Assembly: GCA_007127015.1 (NCBI GenBank)
Contig: SLAE01000194.1
Location: 1 to 29,003 of the forward strand
DNA: 29,003 bases
Direction: 5' to 3'
From: Desulfonatronospira sp.
GTDB lineage: Bacteria; Desulfobacterota; Desulfovibrionia; Desulfovibrionales; Desulfonatronovibrionaceae
Both the position numbers and the translations under genes were made by a program. Shown one piece after another: positions 16,468 to 23,548 of the stretch; positions within the stretch are counted from its first letter, which is position 1, and each line of letters starts with the position of its first letter. Below the pieces are notes generated by a model, which made no database searches, had not been told where the DNA came from, and saw only the letters and a program-made list of their open reading frames with translations.

Positions 16468-17673
16468 TCAGATTTTATAGCCTCTGACCACGTAAATCGG
16501 ATCACTGGTCCAGGTTTGATCTATATGTGGATCGTCAGCCGGACGTTGCCAGTTTCTGATGCTGGTGGTCTTCAGTCCTTTTAATTTTTCTGTGTGTAAA
16601 AGAAGATCCAGAACAAAGCCCATTCTTTCAAATTCATGCAGTTCCTGCCACAGCCTGGTCACCTTGGGGGGAAACCACCGGTTGGAAAAGCTGATCATGA
16701 GGATTCCTCCAGGCTTCAGTACTCTGGCTGATTCCTGGATGACATGGTACGGCCTTGTCAGGTATTCCACGGAAAGACTGCATATTACTGCTTCAAAACT
16801 TTCATCCGGAAACGGCAGTTCAGGATATCTGTTTAAATCATGCACGAGATGAGAATCAAGATCAGGGTTGGCTTCCATCTCTTGGTCGTTAAGTCCCAAA
16901 CCGGTAACCTTGACCTTGAGTTCACCAGGCAGATGAGAACTTACACTGCTCATCAGGTCCAGCACATGCATGCCGGGCTTTAGTTCAAGGCTGTATTCTT
17001 CAGCCAGTAATTTACCTGCCTGAGAGTCTATGTGCTCAACAAATCTTGGCTGCTCGTAAAACTTGCTGTCATCCTCCTGATCAGTACGTTCAAAGCCTTT
17101 ATCATCTGCAAAGTCTGTAGGTTTCGCAGCCATCCTGGCCTGCATTCCAGGACCTGTTCCAAGAATTTCTTCCATCCAGTGGTTCATTCTTCCACCGACC
17201 TCGCAATCCTTTCTGGCCACATCTTCCACTCTGGCTGTAACTTGAAGTTCATGATCTGCCAGGGGATGTGCGCAGTCAGCTTTAAGTGTTTCATTGTCTG
17301 CTGAGAGTATGCGACAAGGTCTCATATCCTGTGGAAAGAAATTTCTTCCTCCCAGAAGTCCTCTGGGAAGGAACCTGCCCTTACGGGGATACACAGGTTT
17401 TCCAAGAAATTTGCGGTGTATGAAATCACTGGTACCTGTACGGATGATGTCTTTGTTTTTTCGAGAAGGCACAGCCTGTCCGGGCCCGTAAGTAAGAGTC
17501 GTTTTTTCGCCACTGGAAAGTCCGGTCAGCTCTTCTTTCATACCGGGTGGAAAAATGTCCCTCCAGAAGTTGACCTTTTGAGCCATGAAACTTTCCAGAT
17601 GAACGGCTTCATTGCTCCGCCAGGATACATCAAAAACGATTGATGCCAGGCAATCATTATCGAGTCTATGCAT
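16468..17673 (-). CDS. FKBP/SlyD-like domain fused to a SAM-dependent methyltransferase
   Basis: A 401-residue two-part protein. Residues about 40-155 look like the second half of an FKBP/SlyD prolyl isomerase: LTGLSSGEKTTLTYGPGQAV (49-68) and, after an insertion, LKADCAHPLADHELQVTARV, which matches the SlyD pattern NHPLAGxxLxFxVxV. Residues about 230-345 are a Methyltransf_11-like domain: motif I is LDLMSSVSSHLP (239-249), then HDLNRYPELPFPD, the FEAVICSLSVEYL strand and RVLKPGGILMISFSNRWFP. Motif I lacks the usual glycines. The first half of a canonical FKBP fold is not evident. GGAG is close to the ATG. The target is unknown. It sits 90 bases after the SRPBCC gene, with a TTGACA in between. 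Confidence 0.75.
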   Translation of the reverse strand: MHRLDNDCLASIVFDVSWRSNEAVHLESFMAQKVNFWRDIFPPGMKEELTGLSSGEKTTLTYGPGQAVPSRKNKDIIRTGTSDFIHRKFLGKPVYPRKGRFLPRGLLGGRNFFPQDMRPCRILSADNETLKADCAHPLADHELQVTARVEDVARKDCEVGGRMNHWMEEILGTGPGMQARMAAKPTDFADDKGFERTDQEDDSKFYEQPRFVEHIDSQAGKLLAEEYSLELKPGMHVLDLMSSVSSHLPGELKVKVTGLGLNDQEMEANPDLDSHLVHDLNRYPELPFPDESFEAVICSLSVEYLTRPYHVIQESARVLKPGGILMISFSNRWFPPKVTRLWQELHEFERMGFVLDLLLHTEKLKGLKTTSIRNWQRPADDPHIDQTWTSDPIYVVRGYKI

Positions 17674-17763
17674 TTTCTCCTTCTTTGCTCACCCTGAATT
17701 GGGTTCATAGGTTATTAACACAATATTACTAATTACTATTATTAAACTGTTTGTCAATGATTT

Positions 17764-18216
17764 TCAACTAAATATCTCTGAAAGCACCTGGCGCCGGAAT
17801 GCAAATATTTCCTCAAGCCTGGGACGGATTACAAGGGCGTGCAAAGGAAAAGACAACCTGGGGAATGGAAGGGAGTAATGTACCAGATCAGTCATCTTCA
17901 CTCCTTCCGGAACCGTATGGAAAATGTGCTGGTGGTGCCAGAAACGATATGGACCCAGACGCTGTTCATCCACAAAAATCTCAGGTTTTTGCACGTGGGT
18001 TATTTCTGTCAGCCAGCGCATCGGTATTCCTGCCAGAGCTTTTATTACATATTCGATGAGCATGCCCGGATACATTTCATCCGCGGGGATACTTAGAATT
18101 TCAAAACGAAGCCATCCAGGGGTTATGCGGTCAAGATTTTCCGGTTTAGAGAAAAATCCCCAGGCTTTGTCGATGTTTACCGGTAAAATCTGAACATAAT
18201 GCAAACGATGGATCAT
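17764..18216 (-). CDS. SRPBCC-superfamily (START-like) ligand-binding protein
   Basis: A 150-residue helix-grip protein of the cyclase/dehydrase-like SRPBCC group. Recognisable parts are HYVQILPVNIDKAWGFFSKPENLDRITP (the opening strand and helix, seen here in pieces), RWLTEITHVQKPEIFVDEQRLGPYRFWHHQH and the late PLHALVIRPRLEEIFAFRR helix. Members bind lipids, polyketides or other hydrophobic molecules; no catalytic residue can be named. The start at 18216 has GGAG 6 bases upstream; the frame extends to 18333 but the added residues do not fit the family. It precedes the FKBP-methyltransferase gene on the same strand, suggesting a shared pathway. Confidence 0.8.
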   Translation of the reverse strand: MIHRLHYVQILPVNIDKAWGFFSKPENLDRITPGWLRFEILSIPADEMYPGMLIEYVIKALAGIPMRWLTEITHVQKPEIFVDEQRLGPYRFWHHQHIFHTVPEGVKMTDLVHYSLPFPRLSFPLHALVIRPRLEEIFAFRRQVLSEIFS

Positions 18217-18412
18217 AAAACACTCCGCATTTGTTCCTTTTTTTGGATTAATCTGTATTAACCGGAGAATTTCAGGATTATTCAGGCTGTTGTGCCGTTG
18301 GGTCATGATTGTGCCAAGCCTTTCCGTCCGCAAATCTCTTTTTTCTTAAACCATGATATTTACTGCATATTTGATGTCATGTCCATGTCACCTCCTTTCG
18401 TGGCCCCATTAA

Positions 18413-18428
18413 ATGTGTCACGACACAT
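18413..18428. promoter_or_regulatory. Palindrome ATGTGTC-AC-GACACAT, candidate enhancer site
   Basis: Perfect 7-bp arms around two bases. It lies about 90-105 bases upstream of the -24 element at 18517, the usual distance for the binding site of a sigma54 activator. A second weaker dyad TGTTGA/TCAACA sits at 18451-18469. The gap 18217-18658 otherwise contains no gene that I can support. Confidence 0.5.
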
Positions 18429-18516
18429 GTATTTCAGGCTTCAGGGTTGTTGTTGAAATGCTATCAACAGCCCCGGTTGCACAAAAATAGACAAGATTTG
18501 CCTTTTTGGCGGCATC

Positions 18517-18532
18517 TGGAACGTGTTTTGCT
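18517..18532 (+). promoter_or_regulatory. sigma54 (-24/-12) promoter of the dksA-like/rpoH-like operon
   Basis: TGGAACGTGTTTTGCT matches the sigma54 consensus TGGCACG-N4-TTGCW at all but one fixed position. The GG (18518-18519) and GC (18530-18531) are separated by the required 10 bases. The predicted start is near 18543, giving a leader of about 115 bases. No good sigma70 promoter was found in this gap. Confidence 0.72.
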
Positions 18533-18658
18533 AAGCATTTTTATTAAAACAAACTTACCACTGTGATCAGCTATTAAAAGTTCAAGACAACTACCTGTCA
18601 ACCCTGGGCAGCTTAATTACTTGAAAAAACTACAAACTATTCAAATGGAGGTATGCTT

Positions 18659-19012
18659 GTGACCCAGAATCAACTTCAGGAATTCCGATGGTCTCTTGAA
18701 GAGCTTTTAAGGGATTCAATGAATAAGATAGAGAACATCTGCGGATTTTTGAGTCAGAAATCCCAGTCATGTTCCATTGAAGATTCAAAAGGGTCGCTGG
18801 AGCTTGACAAGAAACGCCTGCTTGCTCTGGCTGATCTGGAGGGACGCATGGTTGGTGAAATTCATCAGGCCCTTAATCGGATGGACAGGGGAAGTTACGG
18901 GATATGCGTGGCATGCAAGGGTCAGATAAGTCTGCGGCGTTTAAAAACTTATCCCACTGCAAGATTCTGTACCCAATGCAAGAAGCTGATAGAAAATGGC
19001 AGTACGAACTAA
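18659..19012 (+). CDS. DksA/TraR-family zinc-finger protein
   Basis: A 117-residue protein with an N-terminal helical (coiled-coil) part and a C-terminal zinc finger CVAC...CTQC, inside the family pattern DRGSYGICVACKGQISLRRLKTYPTARFCTQC (shown for its Cys spacing; the key parts are YGIC, RL, P-A-RFC). DksA-type proteins bind the RNA polymerase secondary channel and alter transcription during stress or starvation. Aspartates at the coiled-coil tip typical of true DksA are not obvious, so it may be a paralogue. The GTG at 18659 is preferred because GGAGG lies 7 bases before it; the ATG at 18653 would be only one base from GGAGG. Overlaps the sigma factor gene by 17 bases. Confidence 0.85.
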   Translation: MTQNQLQEFRWSLEELLRDSMNKIENICGFLSQKSQSCSIEDSKGSLELDKKRLLALADLEGRMVGEIHQALNRMDRGSYGICVACKGQISLRRLKTYPTARFCTQCKKLIENGSTN

Positions 19013-19886
19013 ATCTCAGGATAATTATGTGTCCATGGATGGCTTGTCCATATACAGACGTCAACTCAGCAACTTTTCCGCCCTGGGAACAGAAGAGGAA
19101 TTCGAGCTGGCCAGGCGGTTCAGAGATCATAATGATCAGGAAGCTGGATGCTTACTTGTTTCCGCGCATTTAAGGCTTGTGGTCAAGATTGCTATGGAGT
19201 TTCAGCGCAAATGGATGAAAAATGCATCGGATCTCATCCAGGAAGGCAATGTAGGCCTTATCAAGGCTCTGAACAAGTACGATCCGGACAAGGGTATAAA
19301 ATTTTCCTACTACGCCTCATTCTGGATCAGGGCTTATATATTCAAGTTCATCATGGATAACTGGCGTATGGTCAAAGTGGGCACCACTCAGGCACAGCGC
19401 AAGCTTTTCTATAACCTGGGCAAGGAAAAGCAAAGGCTTGAATCATTGGGCATGATAGCTGATGCGGAAGCCATATCCCAGAACCTTAACGTTTCTGAAA
19501 CCGATGTGGTGGAAATGAGCCAGCGAATGGATCACCGTGACCTTTCTCTTGATATGCCTCTGAATGACGATCCGAATGCCACCCCAATAAATATAATTCC
19601 ATCTGTGGATGAAGGCGTGGAGGACAGACTGGTACTCAAAGAAGCTTCTCATCTGCTGAGAGAGAACATTAAGGAACTGGCTCCTCAATTAAACGAAAAA
19701 GAGAGAGATATCATCGAGCTTAGACTGCTGGCGGAAAATCCGATGACTTTGCGTGAAATTGGAGAAAAATACGGGTTCACCCGGGAAAGGGCCAGGCAGA
19801 TCGAAGCGGGGGTGTTGAATAAAGTCAAAAAATATATGCAGAGCAATATCAGCGACTTTTCCAAGGCATGGCTGGAAGATTCTTAG
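18996..19886 (+). CDS. rpoH: RpoH-like (sigma32) RNA polymerase sigma factor
   Basis: A 296-residue sigma70-family protein. Region 2 contains LRLVVKIAMEF, DLIQEGNVGLIKALNKYDP (79-97) and KFSYYASFWIRAYI (102-115). The RpoH box QRKLFYNL (134-141), diagnostic of heat-shock sigma factors, follows. Region 4 ends in TLREIGEKYGFTRERARQIE, the helix-turn-helix that reads the -35. It therefore most likely directs the heat-shock or envelope-stress regulon. It starts inside the dksA-like gene, so the two are translationally linked, and both appear to be under a sigma54 promoter. The ribosome site is weak, fitting coupling. Confidence 0.88.
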   Translation: MAVRTKSQDNYVSMDGLSIYRRQLSNFSALGTEEEFELARRFRDHNDQEAGCLLVSAHLRLVVKIAMEFQRKWMKNASDLIQEGNVGLIKALNKYDPDKGIKFSYYASFWIRAYIFKFIMDNWRMVKVGTTQAQRKLFYNLGKEKQRLESLGMIADAEAISQNLNVSETDVVEMSQRMDHRDLSLDMPLNDDPNATPINIIPSVDEGVEDRLVLKEASHLLRENIKELAPQLNEKERDIIELRLLAENPMTLREIGEKYGFTRERARQIEAGVLNKVKKYMQSNISDFSKAWLEDS

Positions 19887-20055
19887 TCTTCCGGAGAATG
19901 GCCGGACCGGCCCTCTGCTGATAAGCTCATCACTTCTGGATATCAAGCCCTGTGTCCCTTAGTTCGATGTTCGTCAAATGGCAGCTTTCGCTTCGGCTGG
20001 CTTGAACACACCATCAAAACTCTAAAGTTATGAGATCGGATGACAGGTTTAAATA

Positions 20056-20187
20056 GTTCAATGTTCAATGTTCTAAGTTCTTAACAATACCTGCAACCCA
20101 GTCACACCAGGATGTGATCTCCTCTCGATTCGAAATTCCAGCATTTCCGGAGTGATCTCCCCTTCGCTCCGAAGTCCAGCATTCCGG
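20056..20187. repeat. Short tandem repeats in the gap before the permease gene
   Basis: GTTCAATGTTCAATGTTC (20056-20073) repeats a 7-base unit. Then 20114-20150 and 20152-20187 are two copies of a 36-37 base unit starting GTGATCTCC and ending CCAGCATT(T)CCGG, differing at about eight positions. The 482-base gap 19887-20368 also has a GGCCGGACCGGCC palindrome near 19903, a 7-bp stem TATTTAC/GTAAATA near 20188-20211 and an AGCAAG/CTTGCT stem near 20219. No gene, terminator with T tract or clear promoter was found in it. Confidence 0.6.
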
Positions 20188-20368
20188 TATTTACATTTTT
20201 TCCCGTAAATATATATGTAGCAAGCATCTTGCTGTTCACCTCACCTGATAACAGCAGTCACAGTATTACAATGAGTTTAAGCCGGGCATGAAAAAAACCT
20301 CTCTTTGACATCTCGATTGCAGACTTGAACCGGCTGACAAACGCTTCATCATTTATTAAACAAAAATA

Positions 20369-21424
20369 ATGATGATCATCCGGGAAATACTTTCGATCTC
20401 TCTGGCCGCTGCCCCATGGCTTCTTTTCGGTCTTTTCCTTGCCGGACTTATCAAGGCTGTCATACCTCAGGACTTAATGAAGAAATGGGTGGGCGGCAGT
20501 GGCGTTGGGGTTATAGCCCGTTCAGCAGTTATCGGAGCACCATTGCCTCTATGTTCCTGTGGAGCCATTCCGGTAGCATTTTCTTTGTATCGAGGTGGTG
20601 CAGGCAGGGGTCCTGCTACGGCTTTTCTAATAGGCACCCCGGGAATAGGGGTTGACTCGGTGTTGATCACCTATGCCCTGCTTGGACCGCACATGGCTTT
20701 GATGCGTGCCTTGGGAGCGGTAGTTACAGCCATATGTACCGGGCTTCTGGTATCATCCGCAAAGGATTCTTCTCCGCAGATTAAAAGCGAGCAACCTCGA
20801 TGTCCTGACAAATGCGGTCCGGGAACATGCACCAGCCCCTGGCCTGAGACAGAAAAAGGCAGGCCTGAACAGTGGCCGGCCAGGATACGCCACGGGATGA
20901 TCTACGCGTTTTCTGATCTATTGGATGATATAGGAATATGGATACTTGTCGGTCTGGTTGTTGCCGGCCTGATAGTTGCCTTTCTTCCCCCGGAAGCCCT
21001 GATTGACTACGGAAGCGGCCTTCTGCCCATGCTCTTGATGGCGGCAATAGGTGTTCCCCTTTATATCTGCGCTGCAGCCGCGACACCTGTTGGAGCAAGC
21101 CTGGTTCTAGCCGGTGTTTCGCCAGGCACTGTGCTTGTTTTTCTTCTGGCGGCCCCGATTACAAGCCTGGCCACATTGGGGGTACTACGCAGGGAACTGG
21201 GCAATGCCGCTCTTGCATGTTATCTTGCGGGCATATTTGTAACAGCCATAGCCCTGGGCATGGCTGCAGATCAATTTATTCTATTTACCGGCGTTGATAT
21301 TATCGCTCAAAGTCAGAAAATCAGGGAACTCATCCCTGAGTGGTTTGAATGGACAACTCTGATCATTCTCATCTCTCTTAGTATAAGAGCCCGTATAAAT
21401 CTGGCCAGGTTACTGCCGTTTTAG
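20369..21424 (+). CDS. DUF318-family permease, SO_0444-like metal efflux type
   Basis: A 351-residue membrane protein of the permease family that includes ArsP and the SO_0444 Cu/Zn efflux proteins. Typical motifs are APLPLCSCGAIPVAFSL (57-73, with the C-S-C-G pair), RGPATAFLIGTPGIGVDS (80-97) and, in the second half, AAIGVPLYICAAAATPVGASL. About eight hydrophobic helices are split by a cytoplasmic-looking loop holding CPDKCGPGTC (145-154), a plausible metal site. Export of a thiophilic metal, metalloid or organoarsenical is the family theme; the substrate is not settled. No Shine-Dalgarno precedes the ATG, and the next codon is also ATG, so the exact start is uncertain. It stands alone. Confidence 0.85.
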   Translation: MMIIREILSISLAAAPWLLFGLFLAGLIKAVIPQDLMKKWVGGSGVGVIARSAVIGAPLPLCSCGAIPVAFSLYRGGAGRGPATAFLIGTPGIGVDSVLITYALLGPHMALMRALGAVVTAICTGLLVSSAKDSSPQIKSEQPRCPDKCGPGTCTSPWPETEKGRPEQWPARIRHGMIYAFSDLLDDIGIWILVGLVVAGLIVAFLPPEALIDYGSGLLPMLLMAAIGVPLYICAAAATPVGASLVLAGVSPGTVLVFLLAAPITSLATLGVLRRELGNAALACYLAGIFVTAIALGMAADQFILFTGVDIIAQSQKIRELIPEWFEWTTLIILISLSIRARINLARLLPF

Positions 21425-21643
21425 TTGAAATTTTATTTAAATATTAATTGCAGTAAGAACATGTTGGAATTCAATGAAAATGGCTTTTATTGGTTTTTTG
21501 CTTTATTGAAACATATTTAGCTGTTGAATGTATTTTTTAAAAAATTGAAAAATTTATATTATAGAAAACATCGAATATAAAAGTTAATTTAAAATGAAGT
21601 GCCTGCAGCTTGCTGATCAGTGTTTTGTCTGGATTTCAAGTCA

Positions 21644-21672
21644 TTGACAACTTAATAGGGCTTTCTTATTTA
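21644..21672 (+). promoter_or_regulatory. Possible sigma70 promoter of the small gene at 21728
   Basis: A perfect TTGACA (21644-21649), a 17-base spacer and a weak TATTTA (21667-21672) predict a start about 50 bases before the ATG. The 303-base gap 21425-21727 is AT-rich and contains nothing else I can name. Confidence 0.4.
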
Positions 21673-21727
21673 ATTTGATAAGTGCATTTTTAGTTAGTTC
21701 GATCTGAATGCAAAAAGGAGGTTCATT

Positions 21728-21949
21728 ATGTGGGTATGGGTAGCCAGATGGCTGAAAAAAGAAGGCAATCTTGAATCAGTAAAAAAAGATGCGGAATCTG
21801 TCAGCAAACACTGGCAGGAAGTGGCTCTGGACGTAGGGCTGGATCCGGAAAAAAATGTAACAGTCGCCGAAGGAGATAAGGAAGTCAGGGTCGGAATCAG
21901 CGAGGAAATGGATTTGAAATTCCGGGAAGAACCCGGGGAATGGCGTTAA
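21728..21949 (+). CDS. Small hypothetical protein
   Basis: I do not recognise this 73-residue protein. It is hydrophilic and acidic apart from the first residues (MWVWVARWLKKEG). It shows a probable amphipathic helix (VKKDAESVSKHWQEVALDVG) followed by a beta-rich acidic part (NVTVAEGDKEVRVGISEEM). It has no cysteine or histidine cluster and no signal peptide. It is believed to be real because of a strong AAGGAGG 6 bases before the ATG, a promoter-like sequence upstream and normal amino acid use. It precedes the DsrC-like gene by about 215 bases on the same strand, so the two may be functionally linked. Confidence 0.65.
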   Translation: MWVWVARWLKKEGNLESVKKDAESVSKHWQEVALDVGLDPEKNVTVAEGDKEVRVGISEEMDLKFREEPGEWR

Positions 21950-22164
21950 TGGAAAGGCTGCTGATTATCTTAAGAAAGCCTGACCTGCGCCATAATCTGC
22001 AAGAATTTTTACAAGTTCAAGTTCTGATTTTAATAGCTGTAAAGAGCTGAGCATTGATGTAAGTTACCAAAGCAAAGTTGTTCATTATCTAATTTCCATT
22101 CAGAAAATTATCTTTCCGAATATTGAACCAAACAACCGGAAAAAGCCGAAGGAGTAGAAGCAAA

Positions 22165-22527
22165 ATGCCTTTTATAAATGTTAAAGACAAGCAGATTGAA
22201 CTGGATGAAAAGGGTTTTTTGGTCAACATGGATGATTGGGATGAAGATGTGGCCAAAGCGTTGTTAAAGCATCATAACGGACCTGAACCCGACCCGGAAA
22301 CTCTTGAAATTCTTCGCTTTATACATAACTACTATAAGAAATTCAGTGCTTTTCCGATCATGAAGGAAGTTTGTAAAAAAGTAGATCAGCCAAAACAATG
22401 CGTACAGGAACACTTTCTTGATCCTGCCCTGGCCTGGAAGGCGGCTGGACTGCCCAAGCCTGATACAATGTACACGGAATCTCATGATGATGCTCACAGA
22501 ATCTATAAAATCGTTACAGCACAATAA
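22165..22527 (+). CDS. DsrC/TusE-family protein lacking both redox cysteines
   Basis: A 120-residue DsrC-family protein. The N-terminal half follows the family closely: INVKDKQIELDEKGFL, then DWDEDVAKALLKH, then LEILRFIHNYYKKFSAFPIM. The C-terminal LPKP motif is present in AWKAAGLPKPDTMY, but the two cysteines that DsrC uses to carry sulfur as a trisulfide are gone. The position of the ACKIAG cysteine is Trp, the TGCV tail is DTMY, and about 20 unrelated residues follow. It cannot act as a normal DsrC sulfur carrier; cysteine-free paralogues have been proposed to be regulatory (RspA type). The start at 22165 has AAGGAG 10 bases upstream and matches the family's MP start; the frame runs back to 22123. 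Confidence 0.85.
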   Translation: MPFINVKDKQIELDEKGFLVNMDDWDEDVAKALLKHHNGPEPDPETLEILRFIHNYYKKFSAFPIMKEVCKKVDQPKQCVQEHFLDPALAWKAAGLPKPDTMYTESHDDAHRIYKIVTAQ

Positions 22528-22586
22528 TCTTAAGCTTTAACGGAAAGATCAGCCGCGATAATTCAGGCATAAAAGTGTGGGTTCAA

Positions 22587-22629
22587 TGGGTAGTATAAGA
22601 ATCGATCATTCATATTTTTATACTACCCA
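22587..22629. repeat. 12-bp perfect inverted repeat after the DsrC-like gene
   Basis: TGGGTAGTATAA (22587-22598) and TTATACTACCCA (22618-22629) pair exactly around 19 bases. Neither side is followed by a T tract, so it is a poor terminator. It may be a processing site, a protein site or the remains of a mobile element end. Confidence 0.6.
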
Positions 22630-22912
22630 AAAATTTCAGTTAGCGGGTTTTTGAATCATAAACTTATAGTGTTATTTGGAACTTATTATTTCATCAAAAA
22701 TCAAATCTAATTGATTACTGAAAAAATAACAACTCATGCTTTCTATCTTACCCCGAGTTGCAATGTATAATACACCAAATAAATGCTTTATTGGCCACTC
22801 GAGATTTGTCTTAAATTTTAAAAGCTCAAATAATATCAATGAGGTCCATATAGAATAAGAGGGTATACACAGCCGAATTTGTGATAACAATAAAGTTGGA
22901 TGAGTCAACAGG
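22630..22912. other. AT-rich stretch without a supported gene
   Basis: Clearly richer in A and T than its neighbours. A minus-strand frame of 78 codons (22908-22672) starts with TTG and has no ribosome site, so it is not called. A weak TTGTCT-17-AATAAT (22806-22834) might serve the operon at 22913. The composition hints at acquired or decayed DNA. Confidence 0.4.
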
Positions 22913-23290
22913 ATGATGTTTGCGATGTTAAAACATATTATTTATGCCGCGTGTTTAATTTTTTCTGTGCTGATTTTTTTTATGGGTTTTAACGCTGTTG
23001 ATTTATATAAAAAAAATGCGGAAGGCTTTATTGTCAACAAGGCGCTCGCGGAAGAAACAGAAGATCGCGATATCCAGTGGTTCAGAGATCAACTGGGCAT
23101 ATCCGAACAATACATCGAAGAGCCTGATGGAATATGGGGAATGTCCTGGGCACACTTTCTGACCATGGTCATTCTGGTTGTCTTTGCTTTGGGCGCGATG
23201 GTACTGATTATCATGCAGCAGAAAAGAACCAGGGAAATTATGGAATCCATTAAAAAGGAGATGGAACATGGAGATGGAAATAGAGGTTGA
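22913..23290 (+). CDS. Two-helix membrane protein of the electron-transfer operon
   Basis: I do not recognise the family. The 125 residues contain a first membrane helix (about 8-27, AACLIFSVLIFFMGF), a polar loop with VNKALAEETEDRDIQWFRDQ, a second helix (about 80-101, AHFLTMVILVVFALGAMVLII) and a basic and acidic tail (KRTREIMESIKKEME). The loop is probably outside and both ends inside, but this is not certain. It has no haem or iron-sulfur motif, so a structural or anchoring role is plausible. ATGs at 22916 and 22925 are alternative starts; the ribosome site is unclear. It overlaps the ferredoxin gene by 23 bases, which ties it to the operon. Confidence 0.75.
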   Translation: MMFAMLKHIIYAACLIFSVLIFFMGFNAVDLYKKNAEGFIVNKALAEETEDRDIQWFRDQLGISEQYIEEPDGIWGMSWAHFLTMVILVVFALGAMVLIIMQQKRTREIMESIKKEMEHGDGNRG

Positions 23291-23540
23291 ATTCAAGAGA
23301 TCTGAAAAAACCGCTCTTTGGTGTGACAGCTATGATAATCTTCTGGAAATGGCTGAAGAAAACGGAATAAAAATTTCATCAGAGTGCGCGGCAGGCATAT
23401 GCGGTTCCTGCAAAGTCAAACTGCTTGAAGGGAAAGTGGAAATGGATACACAGGAAGGCCTTGACGATGAAGATTTAAGAGAAAATATGATTCTGCCATG
23501 CGTGTCAGTGCCCTTGTCCAACCTCGTTCTTGATGTCTGA
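23268..23540 (+). CDS. Plant-type [2Fe-2S] ferredoxin
   Basis: A 90-residue soluble electron carrier. Cluster ligands C40, C45, C48 and C78 show the C-X4-C-X2-C-X29-C spacing of the plant/adrenodoxin type fold (ECAAGICGSCKVKLLEG, then MILPCVS). It has no signal peptide, so it acts in the cytoplasm. AAGGAG lies 7 bases before the ATG, within the end of the preceding gene. An extra Cys 19 is not in the usual set. It has no attached reductase domain. In this operon it is the likely electron donor or acceptor for the membrane cytochrome encoded next. Confidence 0.92.
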   Translation: MEMEIEVEFKRSEKTALWCDSYDNLLEMAEENGIKISSECAAGICGSCKVKLLEGKVEMDTQEGLDDEDLRENMILPCVSVPLSNLVLDV

Positions 23541-23548
23541 TCCGCGAG

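Noticed and set aside
18301..18317. Minus-strand TTGGCACAATCATGACC as a sigma54 promoter of the SRPBCC gene
   Set aside because: The -24 half is good, but the bases at -12 are AC instead of GC, which is normally essential.
20114..20187. CRISPR array
   Set aside because: Only two imperfect copies separated by one base, with no spacers and no cas genes.
22672..22908. 78-codon minus-strand frame in the AT-rich gap
   Set aside because: It starts with TTG, has no ribosome site and no similarity that I recognise; AT-rich DNA can give this by chance or decay.
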